From positions 7,755 through 51,028 of IMG/VR virus record IMGVR_UViG_3300000928_000109: a stretch of DNA of 43,274 bases; one strand, 5' to 3'. The DNA comes from a virus. The notes beneath the pieces were generated by a model, which saw only the letters and a list, made by a program, of their open reading frames with translations, had not been told where the DNA came from and made no database searches. Of this stretch, positions 16,200 to 23,539 are shown in pieces (the stretch's first letter is position 1; each line of letters starts with the position of its first letter). Made by a program: the position numbers and the translations under genes.

Positions 16200-17165
16200 A
16201 TGCTAAAAGGACAAATGGGTGGAGAGTTTGCTCCACAACAAGTTAGGTCAATCGATTCTGATATTGAATATCCAAACATTGAAAAAGGGCCATCACCCCA
16301 AGACTTTGTTCAACCTATTGAACAAGTAGATTCTCCGTTTTGGCCTAAATCCGGATACTCTCATCCACCATTACAAGATGGAACTCGCGTTAGACATGGT
16401 TTAAATATGAGCCCTGATTTGGATAAACAACCTCTACCAATCAGTTTTCAATTACCTGATCCCGAACCACTACGTGAACAATGGTTAAAAAATAAGGTAG
16501 TAAATATTACTCCTATTTTACCAGATACCATCGCAAATGAGGTTCACCAGTATTATTTTAATCAACCTCGTAATTTCTGGGAATTCCCAATCTCCCCCGA
16601 TCCATATTTTGACTATGTCCAAAATGAGGTTGAGAGCCCTGATTATTATCACATGTATGATGCTAAAGAAGGTGACCCATCAATTCCTGAACGTATAGCT
16701 CACGCACATGAGGTAAATAACCGAGGTGAATTTGGTTATATGTACTATAGAGCATCTGTTCGTAATCAACAACTTCACCCACATTTAGATGTATTCCAAT
16801 CCAAAGTGTTTAGTGACTATTTGTCCTACATTACAGGACATACTGATCTTAAATACGAAGCTGATTATACGTTTATGAATTGTTATGAGGAAGGTCATTA
16901 TAATGGCCCTCATACAGATGGTAATAATGGTCGAATCGCTTTTGTTTACCACTTATCTAAGGACTGGCTCCCAGGTTATGGTGGTTTATTTATGCGAATG
17001 GATTGGGATTGGAAAACAGTAAATAAAGTAGTTGTTCCACCATTTAATACATTATCTATCTTTGATACTGAATGGCAAGGACAACGAGGTGCTCCTCACT
17101 TAGTGAGTGAAGTAGCTCAAGGATGTAATAACAAGAGAATTAGTTACACAGGTTGGTATTTATAA
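16200..17165 (+). CDS. 2OG-Fe(II) oxygenase, prolyl-4-hydroxylase-like
   Basis: 321 residues from ATG 16200, which follows AAAAAGTT; an in-frame start at 16140 lies inside the previous gene. The C-terminal half has the double-stranded beta-helix motif: GPHTDGNNGRIAF (His238, Asp240), YGGLFMRMDWDW, APHLVSEV (His300) and Arg313 in NNKRISYTGWYL, the His-x-Asp...His...Arg set that binds Fe(II) and 2-oxoglutarate. The Pro-rich N-terminal 100 residues are unassigned. It could hydroxylate a protein, nucleobase or sugar. Confidence 0.85.
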   Translation: MLKGQMGGEFAPQQVRSIDSDIEYPNIEKGPSPQDFVQPIEQVDSPFWPKSGYSHPPLQDGTRVRHGLNMSPDLDKQPLPISFQLPDPEPLREQWLKNKVVNITPILPDTIANEVHQYYFNQPRNFWEFPISPDPYFDYVQNEVESPDYYHMYDAKEGDPSIPERIAHAHEVNNRGEFGYMYYRASVRNQQLHPHLDVFQSKVFSDYLSYITGHTDLKYEADYTFMNCYEEGHYNGPHTDGNNGRIAFVYHLSKDWLPGYGGLFMRMDWDWKTVNKVVVPPFNTLSIFDTEWQGQRGAPHLVSEVAQGCNNKRISYTGWYL

Positions 17166-17168
17166 ATT

Positions 17169-17762
17169 ATGACACAAGCAAACCCACAAATTGAATCATA
17201 TTTCCCCACACCATTTGGGTTTGGGATGAATAAGGAATTGGCAGATCATTATTTGCCTATTATCAAACGTATCTTAGATGAACATTCTGATAATAAATTT
17301 TTCTACAAAGGTAGAACAACTCATAACCAAGATGATTTTCGTTTAGCAGAACATCCTGAAATGGGTATGATGAAGGAATTCGTTTGGAATGCGAGTAAGG
17401 AATATTTGAATAACCTAGGTTTTGATGGTAACCATCTCCAAGGTGATATTTTTCTAATTGCTAATGCATTGGAAAAAGATTCATTCCATAAAAGTCACGT
17501 TCACTACGATTGCTTAGTCTCAGGTGTTTGGTATCTACAAGTCCCAGAAGCAAGTGCTCCATTGGAATTTGAAGACCCAGTATTCGCTCGAACATTGTAT
17601 CGTGTTCCTATTTTGGATGAAACCAACCCTCATACTTGGCAAAACACTTATTTATACCCTAAAGAAGGATATTATACTTGTTTCCCAAATTGGATTCGAC
17701 ATTCGGTCCTACCTAATGATAGTATGGATTCCCGAATTGCTATTTCGTGGAATATTAGATAA
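17169..17762 (+). CDS. 2OG-Fe(II) oxygenase-like protein (TIGR02466-like)
   Basis: 197 residues. FHKSHVHYDCLVSGVWYLQV, then FPNWIRHSVLPNDSMDSRIA, fits the small 2OG-Fe(II) oxygenases common in marine myophages: first His in HVHYD, second His in IRHSV, and Arg in DSRIA for the 2-oxoglutarate. It is three bases downstream of the other oxygenase gene and on the same transcript, so the two may act on related substrates. Confidence 0.82.
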   Translation: MTQANPQIESYFPTPFGFGMNKELADHYLPIIKRILDEHSDNKFFYKGRTTHNQDDFRLAEHPEMGMMKEFVWNASKEYLNNLGFDGNHLQGDIFLIANALEKDSFHKSHVHYDCLVSGVWYLQVPEASAPLEFEDPVFARTLYRVPILDETNPHTWQNTYLYPKEGYYTCFPNWIRHSVLPNDSMDSRIAISWNIR

Positions 17763-17765
17763 GAA

Positions 17766-17787
17766 ATGAGTGCTTAAGGGCGCTCAT
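17766..17787. terminator. Hairpin between convergent genes
   Basis: ATGAGTGC and GCGCTCAT pair over 8 bp (one G-U) around a TTAAGG loop. It sits where the plus-strand oxygenase gene meets the minus-strand lipoprotein gene, whose stop is in the hairpin. The run of T expected for an intrinsic terminator is weak on both sides, so termination is inferred from position. Confidence 0.5.
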
Positions 17788-17989
17788 CTCTATTATTTAC
17801 TGTAAGAGCAACGATTTTGTTATATTCTTCTAAACTAAGTTTAGTTCTAGTAACTATAACTACATGATCTTCATAAATAAGTGCGTGGCGAGTTGTTTTA
17901 GGGGATTCGTGCACTTGATGAGCTACGTAATTAGTAGAAGAGCAGGCAGTCATAACTAACGCAACCCCAATTAATAATAGTTTTTTCAT
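17774..17989 (-). CDS. Small predicted lipoprotein
   Basis: 71 residues on the minus strand. MKKLLLIGVALVMTACSSTN is a lipoprotein signal with lipidated Cys16. The mature part is short and has a strand-rich segment (RHALIYEDHVVIVTRTKL). It is one of only two minus-strand genes in the window. Envelope location is expected; a superinfection-blocking role is possible but not shown. Confidence 0.75.
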   Translation of the reverse strand: MKKLLLIGVALVMTACSSTNYVAHQVHESPKTTRHALIYEDHVVIVTRTKLSLEEYNKIVALTVNNRDERP

Positions 17990-18080
17990 AGTAATGAATT
18001 TAAGGGTTAATTTATTGTGACCATAAATATTATTTAGTCATGTTAGAGTCATATTTAAGTAAAAACGTCATATTAAAATA
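17990..18080. other. Divergent intergenic region
   Basis: AT-rich gap between the minus-strand lipoprotein gene and the plus-strand promoter at 18081. In the minus orientation it has an ATATTTATGG string that could be the -7/late-type box of the lipoprotein gene. Nothing else is recognised. Confidence 0.4.
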
Positions 18081-18113
18081 TTTGGATTCCCTAAACATTA
18101 TTTGTATATTTAC
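18081..18113 (+). promoter_or_regulatory. Host-type promoter, copy 3
   Basis: TTTG at 18081, 20 bp, TATATTTAC at 18105. The leader to the ATG at 18138 lacks the AAAGGTTATG ending of most other copies and has ACAGGTATAAATG instead. Confidence 0.75.
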
Positions 18114-18137
18114 ATGTTAAAAAACACACAGGTATAA

Positions 18138-18617
18138 ATGAAAAAAATTCTTTATCTTCACGGACTTGAAAGCAAACAGGGTGGACCCAAAGTTGAGTAT
18201 TTAGCTACTCAAGGTGCTGTATTTGCCCCTGATATGGATTATAAGAATCCTCAACTCAAACTACTCCTTGATACAATGTATCAACAATTCAAACCAGATG
18301 TAGTTATTGGATCTAGTATGGGTGGTTATGCTGCTTCTTATTTAGCAACTCGTTATAACGTAGATACACTCATGTTTAACCCAGCTCTACACAGCCGTAG
18401 TTTTGACCCAACGTTGGATTTTGTCCCAACATTGGATTCTGAAAATTTGACAGTTGTAGTTTTAGGTTATACAGATGAGGTTATTGACCCAATTACTACT
18501 TTGGGTATGCTTAGTTTGTATCCTAAAGTTAAAATTGTTCGAGGACAACATGGTCACAGAACACCCTTGAGCGTATTTATCGATATTTATGATAAATACA
18601 ATTTCAATGAGCTTTGA
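18138..18617 (+). CDS. YqiA/UPF0227-like alpha/beta-hydrolase (esterase)
   Basis: 159 residues. ILYLHGLESKQGGPKVEYLA is the oxyanion-loop start of YqiA-type hydrolases, VVIGSSMGGYAASYLA has the nucleophile Ser in G-S-S-M-G-G, and an Asp in YTDEVID plus His in RGQHGHRTP complete the likely triad. Related enzymes hydrolyse short acyl or thioesters. It could remove acetyl groups from a polysaccharide or be a metabolic helper. The call is by motif; the substrate is unknown. Confidence 0.8.
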   Translation: MKKILYLHGLESKQGGPKVEYLATQGAVFAPDMDYKNPQLKLLLDTMYQQFKPDVVIGSSMGGYAASYLATRYNVDTLMFNPALHSRSFDPTLDFVPTLDSENLTVVVLGYTDEVIDPITTLGMLSLYPKVKIVRGQHGHRTPLSVFIDIYDKYNFNEL

Positions 18618-19170
18618 TTTAAAAAAATATTTAGCAAATAATCCCTTATTAGAAGTAGATATCCCTAAAAATAAATGGGTAGAATTATCTAAGCAAGATT
18701 TAGAGGACTATAAAGACGACATTTTCGGTTTAATTAAAACTGCCTATGCTTATATTGGTGGTCACTCCAATTACAAATCAGCTGATGATGTAACTGGATC
18801 CGAAGGTGAAAACGATTACGAGGTAATTGATTTAGATCAAGATGGTGAAATCGATGCTGTAAACGTAGCTAAACCAAAAGGTCCTGCTGGTGTTAAATTT
18901 GTAGCAACAGGGCATGATGGTAGTTCACCTGCTAAACGTGAAGTCATCAAACACAAAATTGATAGACTTAAAAAACCAGGTTTCTACGTTGAAGTATCAG
19001 GTAAAATTAAGGATATTTTAGTTAATGCTGGTGTGCCCGTTGTTACAGACGAAGCTACAATACGTAAAGCGCTCGCTGGTAAAGAAATCACTATGAATGA
19101 TGATGGAACCTACACTCGTGAAATTGGAGGTTCAAAACACACTAAAACACTTCTTGGAATGCCTTTGTAA
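18607..19170 (+). CDS. Hypothetical protein with Asp-rich loop
   Basis: 187 residues from ATG 18607, overlapping the esterase by 11 bp. EVIDLDQDGEIDAVNVAKPK looks like a strand-loop with acidic residues, and FVATGHDGSSPAKREVIKHK, GFYVEVSGKIKDILVNAGV and VVTDEATIRKALAGKEI follow. A similar order occurs in cyanomyophage proteins of uncertain, possibly GNAT-like, fold; I cannot confirm it. Likely cytoplasmic. Confidence 0.65.
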   Translation: MSFDLKKYLANNPLLEVDIPKNKWVELSKQDLEDYKDDIFGLIKTAYAYIGGHSNYKSADDVTGSEGENDYEVIDLDQDGEIDAVNVAKPKGPAGVKFVATGHDGSSPAKREVIKHKIDRLKKPGFYVEVSGKIKDILVNAGVPVVTDEATIRKALAGKEITMNDDGTYTREIGGSKHTKTLLGMPL

Positions 19171-19174
19171 TCTA

Positions 19175-19207
19175 TTTGGTTACCCGAGATAGGGTTCGTA
19201 TATTTAC
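19175..19207 (+). promoter_or_regulatory. Host-type promoter, copy 4
   Basis: TTTG at 19175 extended as TTTGGTTAC, 20 bp, TATATTTAC at 19199. ACCC and GGGT flank the spacer as a short inverted repeat. The leader ends in AAAGGTTATG at 19233. Confidence 0.85.
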
Positions 19208-19232
19208 CACATAAGAAATAAAAATAAAGGTT

Positions 19233-19478
19233 ATGATTGACAAGGTTAAAGAAGTATTGCTCGCAGAACAAGAATTGGTTTATATCAATGATTGGGAATA
19301 TGATGCTGAATTTGGTTTGGTAGTTGAGCCACACGAATTCTTAGAGCAAGTGAAAGCAGCTACAACGATTGAAGCACTTCGTGAAATTACAATTGATTGT
19401 TGGAAAGAGAATGGCTGTGAAAAGTATCAAGGTATTCGTTTCTTCACTGAAGTATTAGAACAGGCATTAGAGAATTAA
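19233..19478 (+). CDS. Hypothetical acidic protein
   Basis: 81 residues, acidic and helical (MIDKVKEVLLAEQELVYIND, then EFLEQVKAATTIEALREITI). It sits alone between two copies of the promoter cassette. No motif recognised. Confidence 0.7.
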   Translation: MIDKVKEVLLAEQELVYINDWEYDAEFGLVVEPHEFLEQVKAATTIEALREITIDCWKENGCEKYQGIRFFTEVLEQALEN

Positions 19479-19485
19479 TAGAATA

Positions 19486-19518
19486 TTTGGTTACCTAAGA
19501 TAGGGTTCGTATATTTAC
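19486..19518 (+). promoter_or_regulatory. Host-type promoter, copy 5
   Basis: TTTGGTTAC at 19486, 20 bp, TATATTTAC at 19510, almost identical to copy 4. The long leader ends in GAAGGTTATG, which points to 19554 rather than 19545 as the start. Confidence 0.85.
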
Positions 19519-19553
19519 CACGTTAAAGAAATAAAAACAGAAAAATGAAGGTT

Positions 19554-20291
19554 ATGGAAAATGCAGTTCAATTATCAATGTTTATGACAGGCGAGCAACA
19601 AGCACGTGTAGATCGTTTTGTTAAGAGTCAAGCAGAAAATGCTGTTAAGCAAGAAGAACTTGCCGCTCGTGATGCGAAATTATTGAGCGATGCAGGTTTC
19701 CGTGCTGGTATTGATTTTGTAAATAATTTAACCAGTGAATTGATTACCGAAGATTATAGTTTAGGTTATGGTAATGATGAGTTTACTACTGAGATTACTT
19801 ACCAAAACACTAAAGGTGGTGTTTTTATTCTTACCAAAGAAGTAAAATTGGATGAAAATGATCAGGCGGTTCTCAGTGAGCGTTATAACCATTTTAGTAT
19901 TCAGAGTGATTATAAAGGTTCTAAAATCGAGTGTTCTACTTTGGTTGGTTCTTACCGTGCAGTTAAACCTGAAACGTTGTTTACCAAGTTGATGGAATAT
20001 AACCAACGTCAAGAAGACAAGGCAATTGCTGAGCTTGAACGTCGAATTGCTAAGCGTAATGGAATTGCTCAGTTGCAAGCCAAATATCCTCAAGCAACTG
20101 ATGTTCGTGATGAAGAGCAGTACATCAATCGTAGCATGCGTAAAATGATTAGTGTTTATTTTGCTGATGGTTCACGTTTTGATTTTGAGAGTACTTGGAA
20201 TAATGAGTACAAGTTGTACCAAGTAATTGATGGTCAAAAATTGACCACTGAGCAATTGGCTGAGTTGATTGCTAATCGTAATAATAAATAA
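19554..20291 (+). CDS. Hypothetical protein with coiled-coil segments
   Basis: 245 residues from ATG 19554, set by the conserved AAGGTT leader; ATG 19545 is three codons upstream. Helical, Gln/Ala-rich N-terminus (FVKSQAENAVKQEELAARDA), a beta-rich middle (TEITYQNTKGGVFILTKEV), and a charged coiled coil (QRQEDKAIAELERRIAKRNG). MISVYFADGSRFDFESTW is near the end. Unknown function. Confidence 0.7.
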   Translation: MENAVQLSMFMTGEQQARVDRFVKSQAENAVKQEELAARDAKLLSDAGFRAGIDFVNNLTSELITEDYSLGYGNDEFTTEITYQNTKGGVFILTKEVKLDENDQAVLSERYNHFSIQSDYKGSKIECSTLVGSYRAVKPETLFTKLMEYNQRQEDKAIAELERRIAKRNGIAQLQAKYPQATDVRDEEQYINRSMRKMISVYFADGSRFDFESTWNNEYKLYQVIDGQKLTTEQLAELIANRNNK

Positions 20292-20299
20292 TAGAAGTT

Positions 20300-20482
20300 A
20301 TGAGTGAATTGTTATTTGGTATAGTGCTTACCAGTGTAATCCTAGTGTTTTCCTTCTTATTTGGTGAGTGGGATGATGTGATTAAAAAGTTTAAAAAAAC
20401 CAAATCCACCCGCACTGTAAAATATGGTGATGAGAAAATTACATTTGATAAAAAAACTGGTAAAATTGTAAAACATGGCTAA
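20300..20482 (+). CDS. Small membrane protein
   Basis: 60 residues: an N-terminal transmembrane helix (LLFGIVLTSVILVFSFLFG), then a basic cytoplasmic part with KYGDEKITFDKKTGKIVKHG, a short beta hairpin. It overlaps the next gene by 8 bp. Unknown function. Confidence 0.65.
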   Translation: MSELLFGIVLTSVILVFSFLFGEWDDVIKKFKKTKSTRTVKYGDEKITFDKKTGKIVKHG

Positions 20483-20708
20483 GAAAGAAAAAGGTGTATT
20501 GCACAAATCGTTTGCGGCAGCTCGTGAAGCGGTTAAAACAGGAAATAATGATCACGCCCGCGATCTATTTGATTTTATGATTTATACTCTTGCTAATGAG
20601 CGATGGGAAAATGATGTTCAAGTAGATGAGGAACTCGAAGGTGTTCGAGTTGGTGTTTGGTTGGAACGTGCTTGGTATGGTTTAGAAAATAATAATTTGT
20701 TGCTGTGA
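20475..20708 (+). CDS. Hypothetical protein
   Basis: 77 residues, helical. SFAAAREAVKTGNNDHARDL and FDFMIYTLANERWENDVQ resemble one helical hairpin. The next gene's GTG start overlaps its TGA. Unknown function. Confidence 0.65.
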   Translation: MAKKEKGVLHKSFAAAREAVKTGNNDHARDLFDFMIYTLANERWENDVQVDEELEGVRVGVWLERAWYGLENNNLLL

Positions 20709-20959
20709 AATACATTAAACTAACAGGTTGGGGTAACAATAAAACCCACCTTATCCCAGCTAAATCAATTACTTGTATTACAAATGAAGGCACATACACT
20801 ATGGTTCGTCTTATTAGTGATAATACTATTAATGTAATTGAAAGTATTGATACAATTGAGGAAATCCTTAAAGAAACGGGAGCTATATTTTATGATGAAA
20901 CAGATGTTGATACAGTAGACCCTGAAGTAATCGAACGTTTATCTCAGTTGTATGAATGA
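20705..20959 (+). CDS. Hypothetical protein (GTG start)
   Basis: 84 residues. GTG 20705 overlaps the previous stop as GTGA. The first half is beta-rich (KYIKLTGWGNNKTHLIPAKS, then TYTMVRLISDNTINV) like small phage beta-barrel proteins; the second half is acidic. Unknown function. Confidence 0.65.
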   Translation: MKYIKLTGWGNNKTHLIPAKSITCITNEGTYTMVRLISDNTINVIESIDTIEEILKETGAIFYDETDVDTVDPEVIERLSQLYE

Positions 20960-21117
20960 TTTTAAATATTGGGATGAACAATGGCAAGAACATACCGAAC
21001 CGAAGGGAGAGCAAAGAGGAGCGACATCTAGCTCAGTTGATACGTCGCAAAATGATAACGCGAACGAAAAGGGACAAGTCCAAATACACTCGCAAAAATA
21101 AACATAAAAATGATTAG
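20956..21117 (+). CDS. Small strongly basic protein (overlapping alternative frames)
   Basis: 53 residues from ATG 20956 (ATGA overlap with the preceding stop) to TAG 21115-21117. It is highly basic: RRESKEERHLAQLIRRKMIT followed by RTKRDKSKYTRKNKHKND, like small nucleic-acid-binding phage peptides. A second ORF in another frame (20952-21101, 49 residues, begins MNDFKYWDEQWQEH) and a third (ATG 20981, MARTYRTEGRAKRSD) overlap it. Which is expressed cannot be settled; the basic frame joins the flanking genes best. Confidence 0.45.
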   Translation: MILNIGMNNGKNIPNRRESKEERHLAQLIRRKMITRTKRDKSKYTRKNKHKND

Positions 21118-21304
21118 TAATATAATTACATACCTTATAATTGGGGTTACTCTTAATCTAATATATGATTGGGCAGTTGATAGTCTAGGAGCTGAATACC
21201 GTTTTACTCTTAAAGAAAGGGTTGTAGTAACCTTGATTTGGCCATTTAGTGTTATTATATTTATCTATCACTTTATAAAAAGTATGTTTGGTGGCGAATC
21301 TTAA
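21110..21304 (+). CDS. Small membrane protein
   Basis: 64 residues, two hydrophobic helices (ISNIITYLIIGVTLNLIY and VVVTLIWPFSVIIFIYHFI) separated by a short polar loop. It overlaps the basic peptide gene by 8 bp and the next by 14 bp. It could be holin-like in topology, but nothing specific supports that. Confidence 0.65.
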   Translation: MISNIITYLIIGVTLNLIYDWAVDSLGAEYRFTLKERVVVTLIWPFSVIIFIYHFIKSMFGGES

Positions 21305-21641
21305 AGCACTTTTATTAGGAATTATGTTTTATATGATTGGGCAGGTGATGACTTACTACCAGCTCAATGGACAATTTATTTGGCCTTGGTTTAAACGTAA
21401 TCCTTTTCTATTATCTTTATTGGGAATACCCATTTCACTAATATTTATTCTCGCAACTAAACACACAGTAAATGCGTTTGATGGTACAATGTGGCCACAA
21501 CGCTTTATAGGTTTTGCTAGTGGCATCTTAATTTATGCCTGGGGTACTAGTTACTATTTCAACCAACCGATTGATACCAAAACTATGATTTCCTTAGGCT
21601 TATCCCTATTATTAATTAGCGTACAGATTTTTTGGAAATGA
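21291..21641 (+). CDS. Polytopic membrane protein (GTG start)
   Basis: 116 residues from GTG 21291 (an in-frame TTG at 21288 is also possible). Four hydrophobic segments are visible, at ALLLGIMFYMIGQVMTYY, PFLLSLLGIPISLIFILA, FIGFASGILIYAWGTSYYF and MISLGLSLLLISVQIFW. AFDGTMWPQRFIGFA links the middle ones. Function unknown; with the adjacent small membrane protein it forms a membrane pair. Confidence 0.65.
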   Translation: MANLKALLLGIMFYMIGQVMTYYQLNGQFIWPWFKRNPFLLSLLGIPISLIFILATKHTVNAFDGTMWPQRFIGFASGILIYAWGTSYYFNQPIDTKTMISLGLSLLLISVQIFWK

Positions 21642-21808
21642 CAAACGAGGAGTTAGTAGAATATTATGGCCACAAAGCCGCTGATAAAGGTAAATTTAGA
21701 GAATGGCAAGAAATTAGTTCTTCATTACGCACTGAAAGTCCTAAAGTTCATATGAGTGAAATAGCAGCACGTGCTTATAAAATGGTTGTAGGTAGTGAAC
21801 AAGATTGA
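21638..21808 (+). CDS. Small hypothetical protein
   Basis: 56 residues from ATG 21638 (ATGA overlap) to TGA 21806-21808. Helical: MTNEELVEYYGHKAADKGKF, then SPKVHMSEIAARAYKMV. The next gene begins with a GTG 14 bp before its end. Unknown. Confidence 0.55.
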   Translation: MTNEELVEYYGHKAADKGKFREWQEISSSLRTESPKVHMSEIAARAYKMVVGSEQD

Positions 21809-22421
21809 TATATTCTCCCCATTTTATTACAAATTTAATTTATTAGAGCATTTCATTATTAGAGATGCTTATTTAGATAAGATTATAGAAAACTATAATC
21901 ACTCTCCATATCATTCACATGATTGGAATGTTCATACTAATTATTATTTAAAGGATAATTTACCTCACGAATTGGATTGGTGGATTAGTGTTCAGCATTA
22001 CAAAAAATACGTTAACGAATTTATCGAACATTATTTTAGAGGTTTACAATTGGATTGGAGAATCGATGGTGAACCCTGGTATACGGTTTATGGTAAAGGA
22101 CAAAAAGCAGACCAACACGAACATATGCCTTGTGACTTCTCAGCAGTTCATTTTATTAAATTTAATCCTGAGATACATGAACCAATCCGTTTTGTCCATC
22201 CTGAATTAACCAAAACTAAATACGCTGCTACATTTAAACCCCATCTACATGATAATTTAGGCACTTGTTCACGTCAATCGTATTATAAAGAACATTACGT
22301 CCCAGATGTTAAGGAAGGTGATTTAATTATATTCCCAAGTGAATTACAACATTTAGTTTACGCTAATCAAAGCGATGAATTACGAGCAACAATAGCATTT
22401 AATTTCAGTTTAAAAGTATAA
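21795..22421 (+). CDS. Third 2OG-Fe(II) oxygenase-like protein (GTG start)
   Basis: 208 residues. A cluster YGKGQKADQHEHMPCDFSAV gives His-x-His/Asp ligands, and EGDLIIFPSELQHLVYANQS plus ELRATIAFNFSLKV give the distal His and the Arg of the 2OG-Fe(II) fold, as in the small phage oxygenases. FVHPELTKTKYA lies between. It shares one base with the next gene (GH16-like). It is a different branch from the two oxygenases at 16.2-17.8 kb. Confidence 0.78.
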   Translation: MNKIDIFSPFYYKFNLLEHFIIRDAYLDKIIENYNHSPYHSHDWNVHTNYYLKDNLPHELDWWISVQHYKKYVNEFIEHYFRGLQLDWRIDGEPWYTVYGKGQKADQHEHMPCDFSAVHFIKFNPEIHEPIRFVHPELTKTKYAATFKPHLHDNLGTCSRQSYYKEHYVPDVKEGDLIIFPSELQHLVYANQSDELRATIAFNFSLKV

Positions 22422-23215
22422 TGGAAAATATTATTAATTTATTTTATCGTATTCGTTGGTGGTTTTTAGTTGTGACTAATAACTATTCTAAACTTAGAAC
22501 TCCAAACAATAACTTTACCTTATCTAAAGAATGGGATTTTACCCATTCAGATTTTGAATTATTAGATGATGATTTTAGATATGCTCCACCTTGGGGTAAT
22601 AAAGTAAACAAACGTTGCTCATTCAAATTAAATAAACGTGGTATTGAATTAACATCTGAAGGAGTTACATTTAATAATATTATCAATACTGACGATGATA
22701 AAAATGAAACACCATTTATCTCAGGGTGTCTAGTTTCTAAAACAAATAATCTACTACCTACATTTAGTAAAGTAAGTGCGTTGTATGCTATTAATAGAAC
22801 AGAGGGTAATTGGTGTGCGTTTTGGACTACTGATTCTAAAAACACAATGCCTGAAAATGATATTATTGAGTTCTTTGGTTTCAAAAATGGTAGACGTAAA
22901 TTGTCTCCAAACGTTCATTATGGAACAAGCTACAATAGTAAAAAATACAAATTCCATTACCCAATGAACTTGTATTTCCCAGAGAAATTAAGTGACAAAT
23001 TTATGGAATGGGGTTGTGAATTCTACCCTAATAAAACAGTATACACAATTAATAACATCCCAGTTTATTATACAACACGTTCATGTAGCTCAAACGACAG
23101 AACTGTGTGGTTAAACGGTGGAACTTGGTATGATGCTACATTTGGTATCGAAGGTGTTAGTTCACGTGTAAAATGGCTTAAATATTATTCGTTAAAAGAT
23201 GAATCAAAAAATTGA
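22421..23215 (+). CDS. GH16-like concanavalin-fold glycosidase or lectin
   Basis: 264 residues. NWCAFWTTDSKNTMPENDII then EFFGFKNGRRKLSPNVHYGT fits the GH16 core; PENDIIEF has the ExDxxE catalytic triad of GH16, and WGCEFYPNKTVYTINNIPVY matches the strand pair EWTPDKIxxYVDG. GH16 enzymes cut beta-1,3/1,4-glucans, agarose, carrageenan and related glycans. No signal peptide is obvious, though a hydrophobic stretch near residue 14 (WWFLVVT) could act as one. It could degrade host surface polysaccharide or be a sugar-binding fold. Confidence 0.7.
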   Translation: MENIINLFYRIRWWFLVVTNNYSKLRTPNNNFTLSKEWDFTHSDFELLDDDFRYAPPWGNKVNKRCSFKLNKRGIELTSEGVTFNNIINTDDDKNETPFISGCLVSKTNNLLPTFSKVSALYAINRTEGNWCAFWTTDSKNTMPENDIIEFFGFKNGRRKLSPNVHYGTSYNSKKYKFHYPMNLYFPEKLSDKFMEWGCEFYPNKTVYTINNIPVYYTTRSCSSNDRTVWLNGGTWYDATFGIEGVSSRVKWLKYYSLKDESKN

Positions 23216-23366
23216 TGTTAGACGTGCCTTCAAAAGTTGGTATGTAATTAGAGGTAACGAACATCTTAGAATGGGTAGTTGGGAAGATGCTATTCATTTG
23301 GCTAAAATTAGTGATAAACCTTGTAATGTGATGAGCGAGCAACAATATAAAATAAATTATGAATAA
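23199..23366 (+). CDS. Small hypothetical protein
   Basis: 55 residues from ATG 23199 to TAA 23364-23366, overlapping the GH16-like gene by 17 bp and the next by 8. Basic N-terminus (QKIDVRRAFKSWYVIRG), then HLRMGSWEDAIHLAKIS. Unknown. Confidence 0.5.
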   Translation: MNQKIDVRRAFKSWYVIRGNEHLRMGSWEDAIHLAKISDKPCNVMSEQQYKINYE

Positions 23367-23451
23367 GTGGTTTTGGATAATGGCAGGTTCGTTTTGGGGT
23401 ATTAGTATTTTACTTACATATTTCTTTTTTGTTTTGATTAATAATCAATAA
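23359..23451 (+). CDS. Tiny membrane peptide
   Basis: 30 residues, a single transmembrane helix (WFWIMAGSFWGISILLTYFF) with short polar ends. It overlaps the previous stop by 8 bp, which supports translation. Unknown function. Confidence 0.45.
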   Translation: MNKWFWIMAGSFWGISILLTYFFFVLINNQ

Positions 23452-23479
23452 AAATATTTTAAAGACTTCTGTGGGGGGA

Positions 23480-23512
23480 TTTGGTTACGCCAAATCCCCT
23501 TCGTATATTTAC
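23480..23512 (+). promoter_or_regulatory. Host-type promoter, copy 6, with perfect hairpin
   Basis: TTTG at 23480, 20 bp, TATATTTAC at 23504. GGGGATTTGG and CCAAATCCCC form a perfect 10-bp inverted repeat (loop TTACG) over the -33 box. It is nearly identical to copy 1 at 13168. The leader ends in AAAGGTTATG at 23540. Confidence 0.85.
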
Positions 23513-23539
23513 CACGTTAAAGAAATGAAAATAAAGGTT

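Noticed and set aside
23471-23539. N-terminal extension of the peptidase-like ORF
   Set aside because: Same promoter-translation artefact as at 13147.
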